The notes: a model not told the origin generated them from the sequence alone. A stretch of 64,000 bases of DNA from an uncultured Faecalibacterium sp. (GCA_934561555.1 CAKTGQ010000008.1:46881-110880); one strand, 5' to 3'; positions 1 through 9,212 are shown, counted from the first letter of the stretch. Translations and numbers: made by a program.

Positions 1-1
1 C

Positions 2-1738
2 ATGAGCCACTATAAGCTGCCCCTTGCGGCAGCCATGCTGTTTGCTGTACTGTCCACCATCTTCAACATTGCAGGTCCCAAGGTGCTGGCAAAAGCCACC
101 ACCGCCCTTGCCACCGGCTGGATCGCCCGGCTGCGCGGCACCGGCAGCATCGATTTTGTATATATCGGCCGCATCCTGCTGTTTTTGCTGGGAATGTACC
201 TGCTGAGCAGCGCTTTCAGCTTTATTCAGGGCTGGCTGATGACCGGCCTTTCTCAGAAAGTCTGCTACGACTTCCGCCGCCAGATCAGCGAAAAGATCAA
301 CCGCCTGCCGCTGGCGTACTTTGAAAAGCGTACTGTGGGCGAGGTGCTCTCCCGCATCACCAACGATGTGGATACGCTGGGCCAGAGCCTGAATCAGAGC
401 ATCACCCAGCTGATCACCAGCGTGACCACTATGATCGGCGTGCTGGTGATGATGCTTTCCATCAGCCCCCGCATGACCCTGATCGCCCTGTTGATCCTGC
501 CGGTGTCGCTGACGCTGGTGCTGGTGGTGGTTAAGTTCAGCCAGAAGTACTTCAAGGCACAGCAGGCCACGCTGGGCGTGGTCAATGGTCAGGTAGAGGA
601 GGTCTACGCCGGCCACAACGTGGTCAAGGCCTTCAACCGGGAGGCCGTGGTGCTGGCAGACTTCAACGCAGCCAACGATAAGCTGTATGAATCCGCATGG
701 AAGAGCCAGTTCCTCTCCGGCCTGATGATGCCCATCATGAACTTTGTGGGCAACTTGGGCTATGTGGCAGTGGCTATCGTGGGCAGCATCTTTGCTGCAA
801 ACGGCGTCATCACCATCGGTGATATTCAGGCCTTTATCCAGTACGTCAAAAACTTCACCCAGCCCATCCAGCAGCTCTCGCAGGTGTCCAATATGCTGCA
901 AAGCATGGCCGCTGCCGCCGAGCGGGTATTCGAGTTTTTGAACGAGCCGGAGGAAGAGCAGCTGGCCGACCCCGCCCGCCGCGCTGACCCCGCCGACATT
1001 GACGGACAGGTCACCTTTGACCATGTGCGTTTCGGCTACACCCCGGACAAGACTGTCATCCACGACTTCAGCTGCACGGTGCAGCCCGGCCAGAAGGTAG
1101 CCATCGTAGGCCCCACCGGCGCGGGCAAGACCACCATGGTCAAGCTGCTGATGCGCTTTTACGACGTGGACGCCGGTTCCATCACCCTGAACGGCCATGA
1201 TGTGCGGGACTTTAACCGCAGCGCCCTGCGCGAGGGCTTTGGCATGGTGCTGCAGGACACATGGCTGTTCAAGGGCACCATCATGGAGAACATCCGTTAC
1301 GGCCGGCTGGACGCCACCGATGAAGAGGTGATCGCCGCCGCAAAGGCCGCCAACGCCGACCACTTTATCCGTACCCTGCCCGGCGGCTACCAGATGGAGC
1401 TGAACGAGGACGCCTCCAACGTCAGTCAGGGACAGAAGCAGCTGCTTACCATCGCCCGCACCATTCTGGCAGACAACCGCATCCTGATTTTGGATGAGGC
1501 CACCAGCAGTGTGGATACACGCACCGAGCAGCGCATCCAGACCGCTATGGATCGTCTGATGGAAGGCCGCACCAGCTTTGTCATCGCCCACCGCCTTTCC
1601 ACCATCCGGGACGCCGACCTCATCCTTGTGATGCGGGACGGCGACATTGTGGAGCAGGGCACCCACGACCAGCTGATCGAGGCCGGTGGCTTCTACGCCG
1701 ACCTGTACAACAGCCAGTTCGAGGATGTGGTGGATTAA
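2..1738 (+). CDS. ABC exporter, fused permease and ATPase (5' end cut by window)
   Basis: Multidrug/lipid-type exporter half-transporter: a membrane domain (about residues 1-310 of the visible part) followed by a nucleotide-binding domain. Visible motifs are Walker A GPTGAGKTT near residue 370, a signature VSQGQKQ near 473 (the LSQGQ form usual in heterodimeric exporters), Walker B ILILDEATSS near 496 and the H-loop IAHRLST. At 578 residues it lacks the N-terminal 20-60 residues usual for the family, so the real start is probably upstream of the window and the ATG at base 2 is internal. The partner half-transporter is expected just upstream. A strong terminator follows. Substrate cannot be told from sequence. 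Confidence 0.92.
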   Translation: MSHYKLPLAAAMLFAVLSTIFNIAGPKVLAKATTALATGWIARLRGTGSIDFVYIGRILLFLLGMYLLSSAFSFIQGWLMTGLSQKVCYDFRRQISEKINRLPLAYFEKRTVGEVLSRITNDVDTLGQSLNQSITQLITSVTTMIGVLVMMLSISPRMTLIALLILPVSLTLVLVVVKFSQKYFKAQQATLGVVNGQVEEVYAGHNVVKAFNREAVVLADFNAANDKLYESAWKSQFLSGLMMPIMNFVGNLGYVAVAIVGSIFAANGVITIGDIQAFIQYVKNFTQPIQQLSQVSNMLQSMAAAAERVFEFLNEPEEEQLADPARRADPADIDGQVTFDHVRFGYTPDKTVIHDFSCTVQPGQKVAIVGPTGAGKTTMVKLLMRFYDVDAGSITLNGHDVRDFNRSALREGFGMVLQDTWLFKGTIMENIRYGRLDATDEEVIAAAKAANADHFIRTLPGGYQMELNEDASNVSQGQKQLLTIARTILADNRILILDEATSSVDTRTEQRIQTAMDRLMEGRTSFVIAHRLSTIRDADLILVMRDGDIVEQGTHDQLIEAGGFYADLYNSQFEDVVD

Positions 1739-1766
1739 AGCACCTGTTATCGCAATATAACTGCAA

Positions 1767-1816
1767 AAAGAGCACCTGTTCCCCTCTTTTCCGAGGGCAG
1801 CAGGTGCTCTTTGTTT
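1767..1816 (+). terminator. Rho-independent terminator after the ABC exporter
   Basis: Perfect stem AAAGAGCACCTG / CAGGTGCTCTTT followed by GTTTT, 30 bases after the stop codon. Confidence 0.9.
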
Positions 1817-1819
1817 TAC

Positions 1820-1945
1820 CCTCTCAGTCATCGCTGCGCGATGCCAGCTCCCCCGAGAGGGGGAGCTTTTCAGCATCTGTCGGTCAGCTGCAATAGAGCT
1901 CTCCCTTCGGGAGAGCTGGCGCGAATGCGCCTGAGAGGGTTTCCG
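1820..1945. repeat. Faecalibacterium-type palindromic intergenic repeat, copy 1
   Basis: Begins CCCTCTCAGTCATCGCTGCG and ends CGCCTGAGAGGG, with two inner hairpins (AGCTCCCCC..GGGGGAGCT and AGCTCTCCC..GGGAGAGCT). The same building blocks recur at 29161-29296, 33478-33800 and 35464-35632. Non-coding. Confidence 0.75.
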
Positions 1946-1949
1946 TTTT

Positions 1950-2870
1950 TTATTCCTCCACCGGTTCCAGTTTCAGGCCGAACAGCCTTTCAGAGAGGGA
2001 TGGCAGCTGTTGCTGCAAGGCGCGGACATAGGCCATCACTACCGGGTCCTCGCGCTTTTGCCCCAGCACGACGCCGAACCTGTGTCCCCTGCCCCAGTCC
2101 AGCACCCGCGCAAAGCTGAGGTCCGGCCTGCGGTAGTAGACCGCCGGGACCATTTTGAGCGCCGGTCCGCCGTAGGACGCGCTGCGGATGCCTCCCACCG
2201 GCGTAAAGTTCACCCCACGTTCCATTCCCTCCTGCAGCAAGCTTGTCTCGTAGACAGTCTGGTACATCTCCTTGATGGGCAGCCAGCGATACTGCAGCGC
2301 CTGCTCTAAAGTCAGCCTGCCCACTGGCATATCGGCGGGCGGGTGGATGGGAATGCAAAGCTCCGGCACATAAAGCAGCGGCACAAAGGTAAGCCCCTGT
2401 GCGTAAAATTCTGCGCTTTCCAGCTGGAACGAGAGGTCCGCATCCCCTTTTTTCAGGCTGCGCCAGACCTCGCTGCGGTTGGCACATTGCGTCATGATCG
2501 AAGAATATTGCAGGCACAACTCATCAGTCAGAGAAAACAGGTCGTACCCGAACATCCGCATGGCTTCATGGCTCCATGCAATAAGCAGATGCCGTTCCGG
2601 CGGATTTTCCTGCTGCACCGCACGGGCATGGTGCACCGCCGCCCGATATAAGGCCACCAGCTGCTTTGCCTTAGGGTAAAAATCCTGCCCCGCCGGGGTC
2701 AGCACCACCCGGCGCGGTACATGCTGGAACAGCTCGAACTGCAATTGCCCCTCCAACGTGCGGATCTGCTGCGAAAGTGCCGACTGCGAAAGATACAGCG
2801 CCTCTGCCGCCGCAGAAAAGCTGTTCAGCTCCACGATCTTTACAAAGCCCTCCAACGCGCTCTCGTTCAT
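1950..2870 (-). CDS. LysR-family transcriptional regulator
   Basis: 306 residues, the standard LysR length. The N-terminal winged helix-turn-helix is clear (residues 1-60, with FSAAAEALYLSQSALSQQIRTLE), followed by a periplasmic-binding-like effector domain. I start it at the ATG at 2870, behind GGGAGGGAG, rather than eight codons upstream. It is divergent from the flavoprotein gene at 3044 with 173 bases between them, the classic arrangement of a LysR protein with its target. A dyad TTAGG-N4-CCTAA at 2894-2907 is a likely binding site. The inducer is unknown; control of the flavoprotein is inferred from position. Confidence 0.92.
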   Translation of the reverse strand: MNESALEGFVKIVELNSFSAAAEALYLSQSALSQQIRTLEGQLQFELFQHVPRRVVLTPAGQDFYPKAKQLVALYRAAVHHARAVQQENPPERHLLIAWSHEAMRMFGYDLFSLTDELCLQYSSIMTQCANRSEVWRSLKKGDADLSFQLESAEFYAQGLTFVPLLYVPELCIPIHPPADMPVGRLTLEQALQYRWLPIKEMYQTVYETSLLQEGMERGVNFTPVGGIRSASYGGPALKMVPAVYYRRPDLSFARVLDWGRGHRFGVVLGQKREDPVVMAYVRALQQQLPSLSERLFGLKLEPVEE

Positions 2871-2893
2871 GCTTTTCTCCCTCCCGCAATACA

Positions 2894-2907
2894 TTAGGTT
2901 TGCCTAA
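2894..2907. promoter_or_regulatory. Probable LysR operator dyad
   Basis: TTAGG-TTTG-CCTAA inverted repeat just upstream of the LysR gene and 22 bases before the -35 of the divergent flavoprotein promoter; T-N11-A-like spacing as in LysR sites. Confidence 0.5.
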
Positions 2908-2929
2908 ATTATAATATAAAAAATATGAA

Positions 2930-2958
2930 TTGTAAACAGCACCCTTCTACGATACAAT
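2930..2958 (+). promoter_or_regulatory. Sigma-A promoter of the flavoprotein gene
   Basis: TTGTAA, 17-base spacer, TACAAT; leader of about 80 bases to the ATG at 3044. Confidence 0.6.
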
Positions 2959-3043
2959 TGTTAAGGATTCGGCAAAGTACCTTTTGCTTTGCTGCACGAT
3001 AAGAAGGAACACAAAGAAGAACAAAAAGAAAGAGAGCATACCT

Positions 3044-5071
3044 ATGAACAAGATTTCCCGTAAGGGCTTTATCAAGATCGCCGCTGCTGCCGCCATGAGC
3101 GGTGTGACTGCCGGTGCTCTGGCCGCCTGCAATGCCGCTTCCGGCTCTGCTTCCGCTTCCACCTCCGGTGCTGCCGGTCAGTACATCCCCGGCACCTACG
3201 AGGGCACTGCCGAGGGCATCTCTTCCACCGTCAAGGTCACCATGACCTTCTCCGACAGCGCTGTCACCGATGTGGTGGTGGACACCTCCGGCGAGACCGC
3301 TTCTTTCGGCGCTGCCGCTGCTGACGAGCTGCGCGAGCAGCTGATGGCTGCCGGTTCTGCTGAGATCGACGGCGTTTCCGGTTCTACCATCACCTCCGAC
3401 GCCGTGATGAAGGCCGCCAAGAGCTGCTACGCACAGGCCAAGGGCGAGGCTGTGGTCTCCAGCGTACAGCTGCCCACCGGCGATGCAAACGACTGGCTGG
3501 GCAAAGAGCCCGACATCGACGAGGCTGCCATCACCGAGACCGTGGACACTGACATCCTCATCGTGGGCGCAGGCAACGGCGGTATGTTTGCTGCCGCCTA
3601 TGCTGCCAAGAATGGCTTGAATTTCCGTGTCATTGAGCAGAACGCCAACGTGCAGGACACCCGTCACTGGGTCGGCGCTGTGGACGGCTTTGGTGCACAG
3701 GAGCAGGGCATCCAGATGGACCGCGCCAAGCTGCTGAGCGAGATCTCCCGCTACGCCTCCGGCAAGTGCGATCAGCGCGTTGTCAAGACCTGGATCAACG
3801 AGTCTGCCGAGATGATCGGCTTTGTACACGAGATCATGACCGAGAAGTACGGCGTAGACATGATCTACACCTACGGTGACGAGGCTAAGTGGCCCGCAGA
3901 GAACGCCGAGCATAACACCGATTTCATGTATCCTGAAATCGAGTACACCTACGACCGCAGCAGCGGTGTTGCCCGCAACGAACTGCTGCTGCAGTACATT
4001 CAGGAGCTGGGCTACGATGTAGACTTCAAGACCAGTCTGGCCAAGCTGGAAAAGAACAGCGATGGCCGCATTACCGGCATCATCGCCCAGAGCACCGAAG
4101 ATGACCACTTCATCCGCTACAACGCCAACCAGGGCGTGCTGCTGGCCTGCGGCGGTTTCCCCGGCAACCCCTACATGATGGAGCAGCTGGACCCGCTGGG
4201 CACCAGCGTGACCACCGCCTGCTCCTACTCCCCCGCCGACAAGGGCTACGGCATCCGCGCTGCTGTGTGGGCAGGCGCCAATCTGGACAAGGAAGCCGCT
4301 CCCATGCTGTTTGACCGCGGCGTTGTTGCCCCCGGCGTGGATGGCGGCTATGTGGACAGCGACTCCGCCTTTGGCGGCAAGGCCTTCCCCGGCAAGATTC
4401 GCCAGTACAACCCCGGCACCCAGCCCTTCCTGAAGGTAAACCGCAACGGCGAGCGCTTTGCCAACGAGAGCTGCCCCTACAACGATATCGTCTACGCCGC
4501 TGCCCACCAGCCGGGCCGCGTCTACGCACAGATCTGCGATGCTAACATTCTGGAGGACGCAAAGCGTTTCCACACCATCGGCTGCTCTGCCCAGACCCGC
4601 AACGGCGGCGAGAAGTACATTCAGGGTAAGATGGACGAGGCGATCGAGGCCGGTGCACTGTTCAAGTGCGATACGCTGGACGAGCTGGCCGACAAGATGG
4701 GCTTTACCGGTGCTGCCAAGGACACCTTCCTTGCTACAGTGGAGCGCTACAACGAGCTGTACGACAAGCAGAACGACGAGGACTTCGGCAAGCCCGCTTA
4801 CCGTCTGAGCGCCATCCGCACCGCACCCTTCTACGGCTGCTGGCTGGGTGCCTCTCTGCTGACCACCGAGCAGGGCATCGCCATCAACGAAAAGGGTCAG
4901 GCTCTGGACACCAACAACCAGCCCATGGAGGGTCTGTACATCACCGGCGATATGTCCGGCAGCTTCTTTGCCAACAACTACCCCTGCCTGATGGCTGGTG
5001 TGGCTATGGGCCGCACCCTGACCTTCGCCATGAAGGCCGTCAAGCAGATGGCCGGTCTGGAAAACGCCTGA
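3044..5071 (+). CDS. Exported FMN-binding/FAD-dependent reductase (fumarate/urocanate reductase-like)
   Basis: 675 residues. The N-terminus has a Tat-like signal (SRKGFIK) and a lipobox LAAC, so it is probably a lipoprotein on the outer face of the membrane. An FMN-binding domain follows (roughly residues 45-130) with the flavinylation motif DGVSGST, whose Thr is the expected FMN attachment point. Then comes an FAD_binding_2/fumarate-reductase domain with dinucleotide motif DILIVGAGNGGMFAA. This is the layout of extracytosolic flavin reductases that use fumarate, urocanate, cinnamates and similar acceptors. The substrate cannot be told here. The ATG at 3044 follows an AAAGAAAGAGAG stretch; 20 upstream in-frame codons lack a signal-peptide context. 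Likely controlled by the divergent LysR protein. Confidence 0.9.
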   Translation: MNKISRKGFIKIAAAAAMSGVTAGALAACNAASGSASASTSGAAGQYIPGTYEGTAEGISSTVKVTMTFSDSAVTDVVVDTSGETASFGAAAADELREQLMAAGSAEIDGVSGSTITSDAVMKAAKSCYAQAKGEAVVSSVQLPTGDANDWLGKEPDIDEAAITETVDTDILIVGAGNGGMFAAAYAAKNGLNFRVIEQNANVQDTRHWVGAVDGFGAQEQGIQMDRAKLLSEISRYASGKCDQRVVKTWINESAEMIGFVHEIMTEKYGVDMIYTYGDEAKWPAENAEHNTDFMYPEIEYTYDRSSGVARNELLLQYIQELGYDVDFKTSLAKLEKNSDGRITGIIAQSTEDDHFIRYNANQGVLLACGGFPGNPYMMEQLDPLGTSVTTACSYSPADKGYGIRAAVWAGANLDKEAAPMLFDRGVVAPGVDGGYVDSDSAFGGKAFPGKIRQYNPGTQPFLKVNRNGERFANESCPYNDIVYAAAHQPGRVYAQICDANILEDAKRFHTIGCSAQTRNGGEKYIQGKMDEAIEAGALFKCDTLDELADKMGFTGAAKDTFLATVERYNELYDKQNDEDFGKPAYRLSAIRTAPFYGCWLGASLLTTEQGIAINEKGQALDTNNQPMEGLYITGDMSGSFFANNYPCLMAGVAMGRTLTFAMKAVKQMAGLENA

Positions 5072-5130
5072 TCCAGTGCGTTTTTCCTGCATACTCTAAG
5101 CGTTTCTTCTTTTCTTCTTTTTCATGTGAA

Positions 5131-5168
5131 GAGGGGCAGCCCCAAATGGGGCTGCCCCTCTTTGCGTT
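5131..5168 (+). terminator. Rho-independent terminator after the flavoprotein
   Basis: Perfect 13-bp stem GAGGGGCAGCCCC / GGGGCTGCCCCTC, AAAT loop, then TTTGCGTTTT. Confidence 0.92.
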
Positions 5169-5272
5169 TTGCCCCCCACGCCCCCCTACACAAACGGCCT
5201 CGATTGTGCTATGATAAGGCTGAAAACCGGGCCGTTCATCCCACCCGGTCAGAGATCGAGGTGTTTGTGCAA

Positions 5273-6193
5273 ATGTCTGATATTCTGGATACCTTACGGC
5301 AGGAAGGGGTGGACCCCGCCCTGCTTACGGCGGTGCAGGAATACCGCGCCGCCCATCCGCTCAGCGAGACGCTGCGCCCGCGCATCCCCGCCCCTGCCTT
5401 TATCTACTACGGCAAAGAGGTATGGGAGCAGGCGCTGGCGGCTATCCTCTGCGGCGAAAACCTGCTGCTGGCCGGCGGAAAGGCAACCGGCAAAAACGTG
5501 CTGGCAGAAAACCTTGCCGCCGCCTTCGGCCGCCCCGCGTGGGACATCTCCTTTCATGTAAACATGGACGCCGCCTCCCTGATCGGCATGGATACCTTTG
5601 CGGGCGGGCAGGTGGTGTTCCGTCCCGGACCGGTGTACCGCTGCGCACAGTGCGGCGGCTTCGGCGTGCTGGACGAGATCAACATGGCAAAAAACGAGGC
5701 GCTGGCGGTGCTACACGCGGTGCTGGACTTCCGCCGCGCCATCGACGTTCCCGGGTACGACCGCATCCCGCTGGCCGAGGAGACCCGCTTTATCGCCACC
5801 ATGAACTACGGCTACGCGGGCACCCGGGAACTGAACGAGGCTCTCACCTCCCGCTTTGCGGTGGTGCAGATGCCCACCATCACGCAGGATAATCTGGAAA
5901 AGCTGCTGCGGGCGCAGTTCCCGGATCTTGCCGCAAAGTATGTGCACCAGTTTGCACTGCTATTTCTGGACCTGCAGAAAAAGTGCGACAGTGCCGAGAT
6001 TTCTACCAAAGCGCTGGATCTGCGCGGTATGCTGAACGCACTGCGGCTGATCCGCAGGGGCATCCCGGCCGGGGCGGCGCTGGATATGGGCATCACCAAC
6101 AAGGCCTTTGACTCCTACGAGCAGGGACTGATCCGGGACGTGATCGCCGCGCGCATCCCGGCCAAGCTGGATGCCGGAAAGCTGTTTGCCTGA
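5273..6193 (+). CDS. MoxR-type AAA+ ATPase
   Basis: 306 residues. AAA_5/MoxR ATPase with a P-loop AGGKATGKN near residue 64 (Asn follows the Lys where Ser/Thr is usual), Walker B GVLDEINMAK and sensor region ATMNYGY. MoxR ATPases act with VWA-domain partners as metal-dependent chaperones or insertases, and the next gene is such a partner, overlapping by one base (TGATG). The start at 5273 is chosen because it follows GAGGTG and the preceding 49 codons of the open frame run through the upstream terminator. The client protein is unknown. Confidence 0.9.
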   Translation: MSDILDTLRQEGVDPALLTAVQEYRAAHPLSETLRPRIPAPAFIYYGKEVWEQALAAILCGENLLLAGGKATGKNVLAENLAAAFGRPAWDISFHVNMDAASLIGMDTFAGGQVVFRPGPVYRCAQCGGFGVLDEINMAKNEALAVLHAVLDFRRAIDVPGYDRIPLAEETRFIATMNYGYAGTRELNEALTSRFAVVQMPTITQDNLEKLLRAQFPDLAAKYVHQFALLFLDLQKKCDSAEISTKALDLRGMLNALRLIRRGIPAGAALDMGITNKAFDSYEQGLIRDVIAARIPAKLDAGKLFA

Positions 6194-7947
6194 TGGACGC
6201 CCAAAGCTACACCGCGCAGGAGCGGCGTGCGGCCAATCAGGTCTGGGCCGCTGCCGGAGCCTACGGCTTTGAGCCGCTGTTTCTGGCCCGCAACACGGAT
6301 GGCACCATTGATTTTTACATGAACTGCATCGTGGGGCTGGTGCACAAATACTACGGTGACGTGCTGATCCGGGACATTTTTTCCGCATGGGAGGGCGACA
6401 CGCGCCAGCCCATGCTGGACGATATGGCGTGGTTGTACTTAGAAAACGCCGCCTACCGGCTGGAGCTGCCCCGCCGCCCGGTGCTGGAAGCGCTGCGCCT
6501 TGCCCACGCGGATTACTTTTTTGCCATTCAGTACAAGCTTTCGCGGCAGGAATGGATGGCGAAAAACCAGCTGGTGTACACCATGCAGGCCGCGCGCTGG
6601 CGCAAGGTGCTGGGACGCACCGCCCCGGTCATGACCCCCTATGAGAGCAGCCTTGCCGCCGCACTGGAACCGGAAAGCGTACCGGAACCGGCACAGCTCA
6701 AAAATGACCTTCTGGCGTTGTTTGCAAAGTTTGCCCTGTTTGACGGCAAAGTACGCCAGAAGCCCGCGCTGCATCTGCGGCTGCAGGGCTTTTGGGCAAA
6801 GCTCGCCACCAAAACCATGCCCACCCAGATGATCAAGACCGACCGGGTGACGGTGGAGCATTCCGGCGCGGTGGATGCCACAGGCAGCGGGCTGGCGGTG
6901 GACAAGCGCCGGGCAAACATCACCCTGAAGCAGCGCGCCGCGCAGGACCGCGCCTACATTGAAAGCTGCTTCGGGCGCTGCTTCTACCCGCCGGAGCAGC
7001 TGCGCAAGGCCGAGCAGGAGCTGTGCACCGGAGTGCATCTGGGCTGTCACCTGTGGTTCAGCGCCGGTGTGCCCAGCCCGGCGCAGGCACCCACCCCGGA
7101 AGCGCGGCAGCTGGCACAGCAGGCCGAATTACAGGCCGAGCGCAACCGCGCCTACTACGCCAAAAATCAGGAGTTGCACCGCAGCGTGGTGCTGCGGCTC
7201 ACTGAGCAGATCCGCAACTGCATTCTGGTGCATCAGCAGCCCGACCAGCGGGTGGCGCGCAGCGGTGATCTGTGCGCCGGGCGGGTGTGGCGCGCCCCTT
7301 ACCTGAACGATAGCAGGGTGTTTTTGTGCCCGGAGGAGGAGAACTGCCCCGCCTTTACGGTAGATCTGCTGCTGGACGCTTCCGCATCCCGCCTGCACTG
7401 TCAGGAAGTAATCGCGGCACAGGGTGTCATTCTGGCCGAAAGTCTGGCCAACTGCGGCATTCCGGTGCGGGTAAGCGCCTTCAGCAGCCTGCGGGGCTAC
7501 ACGGTACTGCGAGTACTGAAAAGCTTTGCGGACAAAAACCGGCAGAACATCTTCCGCTACTTCGCCTCCGGCTGGAACCGGGACGGTCTGGCGCTGCGGG
7601 CGGCGGGCGACCTGATCCGATACACCCCCGGCCCTGCCCCGCGCCACCTGATAATCCTGCTGACCGATGCCAGCCCCAACGACAGCCGCCGCATCCCGCC
7701 CACAGCGCAGAACCCGCTGGGCTGCGCCTACGAGGACGCCGCCGGTGTAGCCGATACCGCCGCGCAGGTGCGCACCTTACAGCGGCAGGGCGTGCGGGTG
7801 TCTGCCGTTTTTATGGGCGAGGACAGCAGCGCCGGTGCCGCCGCGCAGATCTACGGCAAAAATATGGCACGCATCCGCGGCATGGATCAGCTTGCCCGCG
7901 CTGCCGGACGGCTGATCCAGAACGAGATCCGGGAACTTGGCGACTGA
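6193..7947 (+). CDS. VWA-domain protein paired with the MoxR ATPase
   Basis: 584 residues. The C-terminal third (from about residue 385) is a von Willebrand A domain with a MIDAS-type DASAS near residue 394 and a second acidic motif LLTDASPND. The N-terminal 380 residues are predicted helical and not recognised. The domain order resembles CobT/YehP-type proteins encoded beside MoxR ATPases. The gene is translationally coupled to the ATPase. No signal peptide or membrane segment, so the pair is cytoplasmic. The specific role is unknown. Confidence 0.85.
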   Translation: MDAQSYTAQERRAANQVWAAAGAYGFEPLFLARNTDGTIDFYMNCIVGLVHKYYGDVLIRDIFSAWEGDTRQPMLDDMAWLYLENAAYRLELPRRPVLEALRLAHADYFFAIQYKLSRQEWMAKNQLVYTMQAARWRKVLGRTAPVMTPYESSLAAALEPESVPEPAQLKNDLLALFAKFALFDGKVRQKPALHLRLQGFWAKLATKTMPTQMIKTDRVTVEHSGAVDATGSGLAVDKRRANITLKQRAAQDRAYIESCFGRCFYPPEQLRKAEQELCTGVHLGCHLWFSAGVPSPAQAPTPEARQLAQQAELQAERNRAYYAKNQELHRSVVLRLTEQIRNCILVHQQPDQRVARSGDLCAGRVWRAPYLNDSRVFLCPEEENCPAFTVDLLLDASASRLHCQEVIAAQGVILAESLANCGIPVRVSAFSSLRGYTVLRVLKSFADKNRQNIFRYFASGWNRDGLALRAAGDLIRYTPGPAPRHLIILLTDASPNDSRRIPPTAQNPLGCAYEDAAGVADTAAQVRTLQRQGVRVSAVFMGEDSSAGAAAQIYGKNMARIRGMDQLARAAGRLIQNEIRELGD

Positions 7948-7965
7948 AAAAACAAAACGACCCCT

Positions 7966-8013
7966 GTGGGAGCAGTTCCGGCCTTAGCCGGCATCTCCCG
8001 CAGGGGTCATTTT
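7966..8013 (+). terminator. Rho-independent terminator after moxR-VWA
   Basis: GACCCCTG.GGGAG.. pairs with ..CTCCCGCAGGGGTC, followed by ATTTTTTA. Confidence 0.85.
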
Positions 8014-8111
8014 TTACAACCGCACATCTCAGTGCACAACCATACTTTGAACTTTTGTTTGCAATGCGCTGTAGATTTTTGCAAAAATTTGTTGTTTCAG
8101 AAAACTTACAG

Positions 8112-8140
8112 TTGTTTTTCATTCAAAGGTATGCTATACT
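8112..8140 (+). promoter_or_regulatory. Promoter for the gene at 8330
   Basis: TTGTTT, 17-base spacer, TATACT with an extended -10 (TGC before TATACT). Gives a leader of about 180 bases, the only content of the 382-base gap besides the upstream terminator and the inverted repeats at 8254-8310. Confidence 0.6.
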
Positions 8141-8253
8141 ATGTTCAGAGAAGTTTTATGCAGCCTGACGGCCCGATCACCCGGCTGGCGTTTTTACAAC
8201 GTTTCGCTGTTTGCTTTTATCGCAAGGCAAGAAATTAGTGCAACATTCAAACA

Positions 8254-8310
8254 GCATATTTGCGATATGCAATTCAACGTTGTTGCTGTTGCATTAAAAA
8301 GTTGAATTGC
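8254..8310 (+). promoter_or_regulatory. Structured leader before the gene at 8330
   Basis: Two nested inverted repeats: GCATAT-N4-ATATGC at 8254-8269 and a perfect 10-bp arm pair GCAATTCAAC (8269-8278) / GTTGAATTGC (8301-8310). The second ends a few bases before the GGAAGGAG ribosome site, so it could hide or expose it, or act as an operator. Confidence 0.45.
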
Positions 8311-8329
8311 TATAGGAAGGAGATCAATT

Positions 8330-9088
8330 ATGGACGCTTCCCGTTATTTTGACGCCATGCACAACGCCATGTCCGCCCTGCACGTCGGTGCACAGTTGCT
8401 GCTTACCGTCCGTTTGCAGGATACCTGCGGCAACGATGCCTATCTTGAAGTAAAACAGCTACCCGGGGAGCAAAGCGCCCTTGTGTGCTACTCCACCATG
8501 GGGCGGCGCTGCCTGAATTTCCAGCTGTTCCGCAAGGGCTGGCAGCTGTGCCACAATGCGGATGGGCAGCTGACCGGGCGTTTTCCGTCCAGCGCCGACA
8601 GCCTGCTGAGCCAGACCGACTTCCGCGCCTACTGCCGGGAGGATCGGCTGGATGCTGCCCGCACCCAGCGCCTTATTGAGGAGCTGGGGCAGCGCGCCGG
8701 GACCAACTATGTTGGCTCCATCCCGCAGAATACCCGCACCGGCGCACAAATCACGGTGGAAAGTTACCTTGGCTGCGGTGCACGCTGGAGTTACTGGAAT
8801 CAGGAGGCTTCCCCCTGCCTGCCGCTGGCCGCAATTTTGTACTGGCTGGCAGATTTTCTGGCCGGGAACGAGCGCCGTGCCCTGCAGTCTGACCCGCAGG
8901 CTGCTGCTCTGGCTGCGCAGTGGCTGGCAAGGGACACTGCTGTGTTCTTTTGCCCTTCCCCTGCCCTGACGGTATCCTCTGCGACCGGTCATAGTGCCCC
9001 TGCTGCACGGCGCACCCGCCCCGCCCCGGTGCCTGCCGCACGCAGCAAGAGCTGGCAGAGCGTTCTGGCCGCCATGGCTGCGGTGTAA
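8330..9088 (+). CDS. Uncharacterised 252-residue protein
   Basis: Not recognised. 252 residues, no signal peptide or clear membrane segment. The first 190 residues look like a compact globular domain rich in Leu, Gln and Cys; the last 60 are Ala/Pro/Arg-rich (APAARRTRPAPVPAAR) and probably disordered. Good ribosome site GGAAGGAG before the ATG, own promoter and terminator, and codon use like its neighbours support a real gene. It lies downstream of the MoxR-VWA pair but is separated from it by a terminator, so a functional link is only a guess. Confidence 0.75.
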   Translation: MDASRYFDAMHNAMSALHVGAQLLLTVRLQDTCGNDAYLEVKQLPGEQSALVCYSTMGRRCLNFQLFRKGWQLCHNADGQLTGRFPSSADSLLSQTDFRAYCREDRLDAARTQRLIEELGQRAGTNYVGSIPQNTRTGAQITVESYLGCGARWSYWNQEASPCLPLAAILYWLADFLAGNERRALQSDPQAAALAAQWLARDTAVFFCPSPALTVSSATGHSAPAARRTRPAPVPAARSKSWQSVLAAMAAV

Positions 9089-9119
9089 GCTGGTACCTTT
9101 TCAATCTGGTTTACATATA

Positions 9120-9160
9120 AAAGACGAGTGCTCGGCAAAACCGAGCACTCGTCTTTTTGG
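9120..9160 (+). terminator. Terminator after the unknown gene
   Basis: AAGACGAGTGCTCGG-CAAAA-CCGAGCACTCGTCTTTTT; perfect stem with a T run. Confidence 0.92.
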
Positions 9161-9173
9161 GATAATAGCAAAA

Positions 9174-9212
9174 AAGCACCCCGCCAACCGTTTCCGGTCA
9201 GCGGGGTGCTTA
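9174..9212 (-). terminator. Terminator after oppA
   Basis: AAGCACCCCGC / GCGGGGTGCTT stem; read on the minus strand it is followed by TTTTTTGC. Confidence 0.88.

Noticed and set aside
2909..5092. 727-residue minus-strand open frame
   Set aside because: Antisense shadow of the flavoprotein; high-GC third positions keep the reverse frame open. Composition (Val/Gly/Ala/Leu runs) has no domain features.
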